Assembly: GCA_003167555.1 (NCBI GenBank)
Contig: PMSN01000024.1
Location: forward strand, 1-64,000
Reading direction: 5' to 3'
Length of the DNA: 64,000 nucleotides
DNA from: Spartobacteria bacterium
GTDB lineage: Bacteria; Verrucomicrobiota; Verrucomicrobiia; Chthoniobacterales; UBA10450
The first letter of the stretch is position 1, and every line of letters begins with the position of its first letter. A model generated the notes under the pieces. That model was not told the DNA's origin. It saw nothing but the letters and a program-made list of their open reading frames with translations, and did not search any database. This document shows, piece after piece, positions 1 to 7,300 of the stretch. A program made the position numbers and the translations under genes.

Positions 1-23
1 CACTTAGTTTGTGAATTCGCGGC

Positions 24-146
24 GCCTAACCAATCGATGGAGCGAACGGCCACCCGCTTTGTGTCCACCTCGTGCGTGGCTAGAACCTTTTTGCTGCGAG
101 ACAGGCGCGGTCTCGGTGGCCGTCGCTTATCTTATTCTCGTTAGGC
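24..146 (+). other. attC recombination site (integron cassette junction)
   Basis: The site opens with GCCTAAC (24-30) and closes with GTTAGGC (140-146), the inverse core sites R'' and R' of an attC. Inside, AGCGAACGGCCACC (42-55) pairs with GGTGGCCGTCGCT near 115-127, with one unpaired A. This extra-helical base between the arms is diagnostic for attC sites recognised by IntI on the folded bottom strand. The spacer between the arms is long and can also fold. It ends the cassette left of the window; the next cassette starts at 141. No integrase gene lies in the window, so the array continues leftwards or is a CALIN (attC cluster without integrase). Confidence 0.85.
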
Positions 147-148
147 CT

Positions 149-955
149 ATGACATATCGTTCGCTATTCGCCGGATTCTTCGCGTTGTGCTCGCTAGCTG
201 CGGTTATCGCCGCAACTAGTGACCTTGAATCTCTAAGCCAGAAAGCCGCGCAAAACTACAGCACAAAGGAAGGTCAGCGCTACCTTGAAACATTCCAGCA
301 AGCGATCTTGCCGGTATTCGGCAAGGCACTCGGCACATGCAGCAGTAGCATGCCAGACACGAAGGAGCCTGCCTCGATCGTCTTCGTGGTGGGAGCGGAC
401 GGCACCGTGAAACGTTTACTCTATTCGACCGATATTCCTTTCGGCGTATGCATTGGCTCGAAGCTTCGCGCCATCAAAGCAGTTCCGAAGCCGCCGCGCG
501 ACGGCTGGGCCGTCGCGCTCGGAGCCGCGAACCACCACCATGAGGAGCAGGCGAAAGGACCACCAGACAAGCCCGTGGGCATGGCGTCGCAAGAGAAGCT
601 GGCCGCGTATGATCGAGCCATTGCTCCTTACGTCGCAAAGGCTCGCGCCACCTACCCGGATGCCAAGAAGCGGTTTTTGGCCGGTTTGCCCCCCGGCTAC
701 CGCTTCTCGGTTCGCGTGCCGCTCAGTGACCCAGACGGCAAGCGCGAGGATTCATTTATCGCAGTAGAGAAGATTTCAGGCGGGAAGATCACGGGGACTA
801 TTTCGAGCCAGCTAACGCTGGTCTCGCACTACAGGAGTGGTCAGCGGATTACCGTGCCCGAGTCGAAGATCGATAACTGGGTCATAGTTCGCCCCGATGG
901 CACAGAAGAAGGAAACCCTGTAGGAAAGTTTCTTGACCATTATAAGCCACAATAG
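149..955 (+). CDS. Cassette-borne secreted DUF2314-domain protein
   Basis: A 268-residue protein starting at the ATG three bases after the cassette boundary GTTAGGC; an upstream in-frame start would place coding sequence inside the attC and is unlikely. An N-terminal signal peptide is visible (MTYRSLFAGFFALCSLAAV). The C-terminal ~100 residues, from YPDAKKRFLAGLPPGY to WVIVRPDGTEEG, match the DUF2314 pattern with its late W-x-x-x-x-x-D-G segment. DUF2314 has no defined biochemical role and is, from general knowledge, frequent in integron cassettes. The middle part holds a region around residues 80-120 with two cysteines that I cannot assign. The stop codon abuts the next attC, as expected for a compact cassette. 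Confidence 0.85.
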   Translation: MTYRSLFAGFFALCSLAAVIAATSDLESLSQKAAQNYSTKEGQRYLETFQQAILPVFGKALGTCSSSMPDTKEPASIVFVVGADGTVKRLLYSTDIPFGVCIGSKLRAIKAVPKPPRDGWAVALGAANHHHEEQAKGPPDKPVGMASQEKLAAYDRAIAPYVAKARATYPDAKKRFLAGLPPGYRFSVRVPLSDPDGKREDSFIAVEKISGGKITGTISSQLTLVSHYRSGQRITVPESKIDNWVIVRPDGTEEGNPVGKFLDHYKPQ

Positions 956-1201
956 GCCTAACCATGCGCGAGGCTGTGTGAAAACTCGCATTGCGTCATT
1001 TCAAGCTATGAAAAAAGGGTTCAAATCACCTTCGCGAAAAATAAAGACGCAGCATAGGTCAATTGTGAGTGTCGTCATTTTGGGCAAACTAACCCTTTCT
1101 GACTTATCACACAGCCTCGCGCTGCAGCGAACCCGGCTGGGGCGTTACTGTTGCAATCGAACGCTCTCGTGGGCCGGGTCGCTGAGCTTGGGTCGTTAGG
1201 C
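956..1201 (+). other. attC site interrupted by a small insertion element
   Basis: GCCTAAC at 956-962 and GTTAGGC at 1195-1201 are the outer core sites. With the block 970-1118 and one GCGC copy removed, the rest reads as a normal attC: AGCGAACCCGGC (about 1126-1137) pairs with GCCGGGTCGCT (about 1173-1183), again with a single unpaired A. The intact site would be about 93 bp. The insertion lies between R'' and L'', so it separates the outer core from the inner arm on one side. Whether the site can still recombine is unknown. Confidence 0.8.
970..1118. mobile_element. MITE-like element (149 bp) inserted in attC
   Basis: Ends are perfect inverted repeats GAGGCTGTGTGA (970-981) and TCACACAGCCTC (1107-1118). 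GCGC flanks both sides (966-969 and 1119-1122), consistent with a 4-bp target duplication, although GCGC is itself palindromic so the exact border is ambiguous. There is no credible reading frame inside, and the interior is more AT-rich than its surroundings. Similar GGCTGTGTGA ends are known from transposases of IS5- or IS1182-like groups; I cannot choose between them. This is best read as a non-autonomous element mobilised in trans. Confidence 0.75.
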
Positions 1202-1204
1202 CTC

Positions 1205-1672
1205 ATGCGCGCATATAGTTTCAAGCTCCTCCTCACGATAGGCGCCGTTTTAAGTGCGCTTGTGCCGACTGCATCGAGCCAGACACCGCCGTTACGTTAT
1301 GATGGCACGTATCATTGCACCTCCGCTGACGGTATTACACATCACTTGCGATTTTACCCCGACGGGACGGTGATCAGCGCAGCGACGCCTAGCGCAGATA
1401 CGCCGTCGAAGATCGCCCGTTGGTTCCACCGTGATTGGCCGCTTTTGCCCAGCGGTCGATATTCCGTTCAGCATGATGCGATCCAGATCACACTTAACGC
1501 TAATCTGCCTAAGTCACTTCCGGAGCCGTACCAGAGCGCAGTCCCACGCACACAACACTACTCTGGCGTGATTGGTCGGGACTATCTCATATTGCGCAGA
1601 AGCGGATGGGAAGGAGAGAAGAGGTATGTTTTCGTGAGGGTGCCTTTGCCGAAAAGGCCTAACTTTATGTAG
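1205..1672 (+). CDS. Cassette-borne small secreted protein, function unknown
   Basis: A 155-residue protein starting at the ATG just after the attC core (GTTAGGC then CTC then ATG). It begins with a clear signal peptide, MRAYSFKLLLTIGAVLSALV, cleaved probably after ASS or SQT. The mature part is a compact beta-rich sequence with DGTYHC, FYPDGTVIS and GRYSVQHDAIQITL, which resembles the strand pattern of small lipocalin-like or META-like domains without a recognisable family signature. Its C-terminus (KRPNFM) reads through a GCCTAAC motif at 1657-1663, the expected R'' of the next attC. Position and length are typical for an integron cassette gene. Confidence 0.7.
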   Translation: MRAYSFKLLLTIGAVLSALVPTASSQTPPLRYDGTYHCTSADGITHHLRFYPDGTVISAATPSADTPSKIARWFHRDWPLLPSGRYSVQHDAIQITLNANLPKSLPEPYQSAVPRTQHYSGVIGRDYLILRRSGWEGEKRYVFVRVPLPKRPNFM

Positions 1673-2150
1673 GTTGTCAAGCGTAGATGCGAGTGTGGTA
1701 GGTTGGGTTAGTTCATGCGGTAAAGAGTCAAGGATTTAAGTGTGATCTGGAACGCTTCCTCTTCCGCTTGCTCGTTGGATTTGTTTTCCAACGGCCCGTA
1801 CTCCTATCCGTGCATCCGGCCACAGCCGGAGCACCATATGATCAATGCGATCGATGGAAGAGGAACTTTGAGGCGGCCCAATCTAAAGCGACGCTCACGA
1901 AGGGTTTCGGAGCAGGTTAGACCTCGAGCACGCCTCAACGTTCCAAAGCGTTACCGCTTGGCCCGGATTAAACTCCGAGCGGGTTCCCTAGTGTGAGGAC
2001 AACTCAGTGTGTAAACACTTATTCATATTGTCGGGTGTAGGTCCCAGACCCGCACCCGACAACTCCTTACATGTCATCTATGCGATGCAGCCAGCCGCTT
2101 CCGACCTCCAGCCTACGCCAAGGCTACGGCTTGGCAGGCCGGCCTCAGGC
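1657..2150. other. Truncated attC half-site and gene-free stretch
   Basis: GCCTAAC at 1657-1663 looks like an R'' site at the end of the second cassette, but I find no matching GTTRRRY core or paired L arms downstream, so the array seems to end here in a half-site. The rest has only poor reading frames with no family resemblance. One inverted repeat, TTGTCGGGTG at 2028-2037 with CACCCGACAA at 2053-2062, forms a 10-bp stem with a 15-nt loop but no T-run. I see no other structure. Confidence 0.45.
2111..2139 (-). terminator. Hairpin downstream of a minus-strand gene
   Basis: Inner arms GCCAAG and CTTGGC with outer GCCT/AGGC form a nested hairpin about 12 bases beyond the stop codon at 2151. 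It lacks a clear U-tract, so a Rho-independent function is not certain. It may be a member of a dispersed palindrome family. Confidence 0.35.
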
Positions 2151-2606
2151 TTAGTCCTTCATCCCGAGCAGAGTCTTGATCTCTTTCAAAGCTTTTTGGC
2201 GGGCCTTGTCGTAGGCCTGGGCTTCCTTCGCGTCGCCGGTGATGATGTATGCCTTTAGCTCTTCGGATTCCTTCACGACCAGGTCGAGCACCTCGATGGT
2301 GTTATTGACGAACTGGGTGTCGTTCTTACTCAAGGTGTCGGCGTCGACGAGCTTGGTCATCTGCTCCTTCATGCCTTTGGTGACATTGATGTAGGTGGTG
2401 ATGAACGTGCTGGCTTGATCGGATTTATAGGTCTTGGCGACGTAAGCGTCGGCGAGCGTGCCGACGGCCATGTGAGTGAGCAGGACGGATTGGCCGGTGG
2501 TGTAGCCGAGGGTGTTCAAGAGCACGGTGTCGTCCCCGGCGGCTTGGAGGCGGGCGCCGGCGAAAACAAGAGCGGACAGGACGGTGACGAGGAGTTTGGA
2601 ATTCAT
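2151..2606 (-). CDS. Secreted alpha-helical protein, function unknown
   Basis: 151 residues with an obvious signal peptide (MNSKLLVTVLSALVFAGARL, cleavage probably after QAA). The mature protein is predicted all-helical and rich in K, E, D and A, with a hydrophobic segment around residues 30-50 (TLGYTTGQSVLLTHMAVGTL) and long amphipathic helices to the end. Conserved-looking features are the T-G-Q motif and the KAL-KEIK-TLLG tail. I do not recognise a family. The gene stands alone: the flanking gene at 2710 is divergent, with about 100 bp between them. Confidence 0.8.
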   Translation of the reverse strand: MNSKLLVTVLSALVFAGARLQAAGDDTVLLNTLGYTTGQSVLLTHMAVGTLADAYVAKTYKSDQASTFITTYINVTKGMKEQMTKLVDADTLSKNDTQFVNNTIEVLDLVVKESEELKAYIITGDAKEAQAYDKARQKALKEIKTLLGMKD

Positions 2607-2709
2607 AGCCGGCGATCGTAGCGTGCCGCGGGTTGCGGCACAAGATCAAAAGACGCGCACGAGCGGAAAAACGCTCGACTCCCGTGTGATTCATGGAGAA
2701 GAAGGAGGG

Positions 2710-3183
2710 ATGGAATCAACGCCACCCCCGTTTACCCATGCACCACAACCCGCGCCGCAGCCGCCATCACACCCGGGCTGGTGGAGTCGAAACTGGAAAT
2801 GGTTTGTCCCGACGGGGTGTTGTCTTACGCCGTTGGTGCTGCTCGCCGCCTTCGTGGCGTTCATTGTATTCGTCTTCGCCGGCGTCCTGAAGCAGTCCGA
2901 TCCTTACAAGAACGCGGTAGCGCGGGCGAAGGCGGACTCCAGAGTAACGAGCGCGCTGGGGACGCCGATCAGCGAAGGATGGTTCGTCTCTGGCAATGTC
3001 CACACGAATCTGGGAAGCGGCGACGCCAATCTCACGATCCACATTTCCGGACCGAAAGGGAAGGGAACAATCACGGCGGTCGCGACCAAGTTCAGCGGGG
3101 AATGGACTTACTCCAAGCTCGAGGTGAAGATAGAGAGTAGTGGAGAGATGATCGACCTCGCCGAAACGAAGGGGTTGCTTTAG
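2710..3183 (+). CDS. Cytochrome c oxidase assembly factor Coa1-like membrane protein
   Basis: 157 residues starting at an ATG preceded by a strong but very close purine tract (AAGGAGGG, one to two bases away). Residues 1-30 are proline-rich and cytosolic; one transmembrane helix spans about 38-60 (TPLVLLAAFVAFIVFVFAGV). The outer domain begins with the pattern of the Coa1/Tim21-like family: S-D-P-Y-K-N-A-V, then LGTPISEGWFVSGNV, a glycine-rich stretch, ISGPKGKGTITAVATK and a final W-x-Y-x-K-L-E-V. In mitochondria Coa1 helps cytochrome oxidase assembly; bacterial homologues are widespread and mostly uncharacterised. No oxidase genes are nearby. Confidence 0.75.
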   Translation: MESTPPPFTHAPQPAPQPPSHPGWWSRNWKWFVPTGCCLTPLVLLAAFVAFIVFVFAGVLKQSDPYKNAVARAKADSRVTSALGTPISEGWFVSGNVHTNLGSGDANLTIHISGPKGKGTITAVATKFSGEWTYSKLEVKIESSGEMIDLAETKGLL

Positions 3184-3198
3184 CTGCGGTTGACTGTC

Positions 3199-3325
3199 GG
3201 GGAGCACAGGCTGCCAGCCTGTTCATCTCGGCAGCTTGCCGAGATGCAGCGTGTTTTGAGTGAAGCGTTACCAGAGTGTTGCCGGCAAGCTGCCGGCAAC
3301 TGCAGGCTAGCAGCCTGCGCTCCCC
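3199..3325. repeat. Long palindromic intergenic repeat, copy A
   Basis: Bounded by GGGGAGC (3199) and GCTCCCC (3325). The outer arms continue as ACAGGCTGCCAGCCTG and CAGGCTAGCAGCCTGC. Two inner hairpins of the form CGGCAGCTTGCCG and GCCGGCAAGCTGCCGGC are nested inside. It lies between two convergent genes, immediately after the stop at 3183. Three further members are at 18811, 22119 and 47225. Confidence 0.85.
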
Positions 3326-3340
3326 AGCACGAACCGAGCG

Positions 3341-3751
3341 TCACGACAGAATGTAGATCGCAACCAAGGCGAGGAGGAAGTAGGGGACCAAGGTAGCTGC
3401 GCCGGCGTAATCCTTGGCCATGCGTTGGCCGAAGAAGAGGGAGATGATGGAAATGGCGGCCAGTATGGCCCCATAAAAGGCGACCGTCGAATTGTGCGTG
3501 AGGACGACGAAGACACATCCGATCGCGCTCAAAGCGCCCGCGGCGAGCTCAAGGATGGTGATGGCGGTTACCATGGCGGGGACCATGCCGGCCAGCGGGC
3601 TCTTGGCGAAGTGTCCCGTGAGCCAGTCGAGGTTGCCGCGGCGATCGATGATCTTGTCGATGCCGGATTGAAGAAAGAGAATGGCGAGGAATGCGGAGAT
3701 GAACGCCTGCAAGAGCCAGGCGGCCGCTTCCGGGGTGTGCAGGTTTGGCAT
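3341..3751 (-). CDS. DoxX-like integral membrane protein
   Basis: 136 residues with four predicted membrane helices: about 10-30, 53-75, 77-98 and 112-134. The first helix is followed by LFLQSGIDKI, the typical F-x-x-S-G-x-x-K signature of the DoxX/DUF4870-like group, and the second contains TILELAAGALSAIG. Family members are small membrane proteins linked variously to quinone chemistry or redox stress, with few proven functions. The gene is monocistronic and convergent with the Coa1-like gene, the two separated by palindromic repeat copy A. Confidence 0.75.
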   Translation of the reverse strand: MPNLHTPEAAAWLLQAFISAFLAILFLQSGIDKIIDRRGNLDWLTGHFAKSPLAGMVPAMVTAITILELAAGALSAIGCVFVVLTHNSTVAFYGAILAAISIISLFFGQRMAKDYAGAATLVPYFLLALVAIYILS

Positions 3752-3839
3752 TGAGCTAGTGTAGCATGATTTCTTCAGAGTCCATCGTGAAGCGATGGGC
3801 GTATCGCAACGGTTCGGCGGTCAGAGACCGCCGCACAGA

Positions 3840-4288
3840 TCAAGAGGGGGCGCGACGCGGGAGCCGTGGCATCCACATTCTTCGAGTGCCGTAGAGAAGC
3901 GCCACCAGCGCGAGGGATATCGCGAAGACCCGGGCCCGATGACTCAGGCGGAGCGTGGTGGGCGGGCTCGCGACGGTCGTGTCGATGCGGATCGGCCAGT
4001 CGTTGATCTTGTCGGCTGTAAGCTGGATGCCTTGGCGGGAGCCGAGCTGTTGTTCGATCTCGGCAAGCCGCGCAAAGAATTCGCGGACAATGATGCCGTT
4101 CCGGGCATCGGGATCGTAGTAAGGGCTGGCTCTTTGGGTGTTCTTGAAGAAGTAATGGCCGAACTGGGTATTAAGGACATAGTAATGACAGAGCAGCGCG
4201 GCTAGGGTGCGCGGAGAAAGATTATTCCAGCGACCGCTATGGAGAGAGCTATCCAGGCAGACCAGCGATAGCTTCGCGCGGCCTTCAT
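3840..4288 (-). pseudogene. Small two-TM membrane protein, frameshifted
   Basis: Downstream of the large STAND gene, an ATG at 4288 opens a clear signal-anchor (MKAARSYRWSAWIALSIAV then AGIIFLRAP) that stops at 4202-4204. A second frame carries on with LCHYYVLNTQFGHYFFKN, a helix containing FFARLAEIEQQLGSRQG, and a C-terminal membrane helix (VFAISLALVALLYG) to the stop at 3840. The total length is one base short of a multiple of three, so a single-base deletion around 4200-4215 would explain the split. The second frame alone has no good start. Position, 23 bp after the STAND stop, makes it the third gene of that operon. Family not recognised. Confidence 0.55.
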
Positions 4289-4311
4289 CGGGCGCGTTTC
4301 TCCATGCCCGT

Positions 4312-7300
4312 TCAAGGCGCTTTCTTTTTTTTGCTGGCCTCTTCCTTGAAGAGGTCCCGAATGAGATCGAAACCAGGATCATGGAGTCCACCGGCTTCCA
4401 ACTTGGTGAGGTCTTCGGTGATGGCTTGTTCCCAGATCTCTCCCGAGGTTTCATTGAAGATTTCTCCAATGTGTTTCTTGTAAATCTCCCTGGCTTCCTC
4501 GGTGCGGCCCAGCAAGAGAAGAGCGTGCGCGCGGTCCTCGTCCGCCTGCAGTGAAGTCGGCTTTAGTTTCAAGGCAGTTTCGGCGGAGTCCAGGGCGCCG
4601 GCAAAGTCCCTGGCCTTGAGTTGGGTCCAGGCGCGCTCGGCGTAGTGTGTTGGCAAGCTGACCTGGCGCTGATAGCTATCGGTAATGTTTTGCTCGAGCA
4701 GGTCGATGAGAGTCGTTTTTTTCAAGATGGCTTCATGCCAGCGTTTGTTCGCGAAGGCGTCGTCAAAGCTAGTCGTGAGGCGTGTGATCTCGCCGGCGTA
4801 ATCGCTGATAACACGGAGGCCCCCGGTGAAGCGCTCCGTATAAAGAGGAAGATTTTCGCTCGCAAAACTCTCGCCCGGCACGACCATCGTGCCATCGGGA
4901 AGAACCTGGAGCAGTTCATAGAATAACTTGTCACCGGTGGCAATCGCGCACCGGGCATTCCATTTGCCGTCGGGTTGTTCTTCCAGCTTCAAAGGAGCGA
5001 TGAGGGAAGCCACGGCTTTGCGCTGCTCTTCGCTCGCGTCATGGAGCCAGAGAAGGTCGTTGACGCTGTCCAGCACTCGAAAGGTTCCGAGATAGGTCTG
5101 GCTCGCACCGGCCCAGAAGCGCAGATAGGATTCCGCGCGGTCGGAGCTTTCCAGTTTTAGAATAAACTTGGCGTTGCTCTCGTTGATCGAAGGGGCGGTG
5201 CCGTCGAGATGGATGATATCCTTCTCCCGGCGAAGGTAAGTCAGGATGCCCTTGACATGGTTGGCCCTTCCCACTTCGACTTCATACAGCGTTGTCTTGT
5301 CATAAAAGTCCACAGCCAGGGAGCGGAAACGGAGAAGGTCGGATTGGGCAAAGTCCTTCGCGATACTTGAATTCTTGAGGAGCTTCTTTTCCTCCTCCTG
5401 CTCGTTGCTATCCAGGATATGCCAGTTGCCGGGAATAAGAGGCGCCGCGACCCAATCTGGTGGCCTCTCCACTTCGACAATCCGTCCACTCTTGAGCTTG
5501 GAATTCGGAGGGAAGAGCAAAGTGCCAGGCGCAATCTCCGCAGCCGCTTCGTCGATCCTGGCGATAAGAGTCGTCGCGCCCGGAGTTTTCCCCAGTTCCT
5601 TCATGAAATCCTGAGCCCAGGTATGAATGGACTTGAGGCTGTCGGAAATATCAATATTCAAAGGATCCTGATCGAAAGCGCGCTTGCCGACGTCGGCGGC
5701 ATTCTTCAGCGCATCGGCCGCACCGGGGAGGTCGCCTTGCTTGCGCAAGGTATCCGCGAGTTGCCAATATTTTTGCGCCTTCTCTTTCAAGAGGGTAATG
5801 CTTTTTGGGAAACGAACCAATCCTTCATCGAGGGCCTCGAGCGCAGCTTGAGAAGTAGCGGCCGCGTTCGCTTTGTCTTCTTTCGCCATGTAAGCGCCAT
5901 TGAGCCACCCCAGCGATTGGGCGAGGTACATGTAGCGGTCTGGCTTGGTGGATGTTTTGGCAATGCGCTTGCGGATCTCGATTGCGCTAAGATAAGCCTT
6001 GATCGCCGGATCGTAGTGGCCTGCCAGGCTATGGCTGGCGGCGGTTATCTCCTGCGAAAGGGCGACTACTTCCTGAAAGAGAGCTTTGTCTCGCACCGGC
6101 GGGGGAACGTGTTCGATTAAGTCGGCGGCCTGGGTGCAGAAGGAGATCGCTTGTTCGGAATCTGCCTTCTCCTGGAGGAGATCGATGACCGCCATTCTAA
6201 TAAAGAGGTAAGCCAGGGCCCGTTGATCTTCCCATTGACCTGGAGCTTGCCGAAGCAGGTCTTCAAGGCGTTTGCGCGCGTTATCCATTTCGCTCATCGC
6301 TTCGGCATACTTTTTTTGAGTGAGAAAAAGCTCACCCAGTTTGTAATGGCAGTGCGCTATATACCAACGATTGCGCGACCAGGATGGCTGACTCTGTCCA
6401 ATCTTTTCAGAGACCTGGAGGGCCTGCTCCATGGATTCCCTGGCTTTGGCCAATTGTGCATCCTCGAATTTCTTCCATTGGTCGCCGCTCTGCTTGGAAG
6501 CGACCCTTTGTTGATAGAGAGCGCCCTCGGCGGCGTGGCTCTGGACCAAAAAGAACTGCCAGGCGAGGTTGTCCTTATCCAGGCCGCACAGGATGTCCGC
6601 GTCTTTGATGGCCTTGCGCACCTGCTGCTCTGTCTTCGACGATGGGACGGAGGCATTCATCATCCGGAAGCTCTTGGCGCAGGCGTGTTCCTCGCTTCGA
6701 GTTTTCCAAAGGAGATTATCGGGATGCTTTGTGCTGGCAGCCTCCAAAATGTCGTCCGCCTGCTTGAAGGATTCCTCCGCGGCCGTGTCGTTCTCATCCT
6801 GGCTCAAGCCAATCCCGGAATAGGCGCGGACTTTGACGTAGTCCATTAGCTCCGAAGGGGGAGACTTGGCGGCTGTCTGGAGAACACGCTGAAAGATCTC
6901 GATGGCTTCGGTCATGGAGGAACTTTGACGCTTGATATTGCCCAGCTCCAGTTGCGAGAGAATAGCAATGCGGTTCGCCTCATCGCTTTGCGGACCAGTC
7001 GAGAAATCTTTCGTTAGGTCGACCGCTGTTTGTAGCTCTCGCTCTGCTTCGGTGAGCTGACCGGTCTCCGTGAGCCCTCGGCCGAGCGCAAAATGCGCGG
7101 CGGCGCGGATAAGGGGCACCGGAAACTCGTTCTTAGCCGAAGATTGAAGCTCGTCGGCCTTCTTCAGCGCGTCGTGCGCGTCCTTGAGTCCTTCCTCGAA
7201 TCTGCCATGAAAATAGAGAATCTCGGCCGCGAGCGAGAGAGCGTGCGCGCGTGTCTCGATGAGTCCCTCCGATTTGAGTTGGGCCGCGTCGCCGGTCATC

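Noticed and set aside
933-1199. An 88-codon frame across the MITE
   Set aside because: It overlaps the attC and the MITE, has no similarity and no ribosome-binding site.
1742-1996. An 84-codon plus-strand frame after the cassette array
   Set aside because: Serine-, arginine- and proline-rich without motif; codon use differs from real genes nearby.
2028-2062. TTGTCGGGTG/CACCCGACAA hairpin as a riboswitch or terminator
   Set aside because: There is no T-run and no gene in a position to use it; kept only as an inverted repeat.
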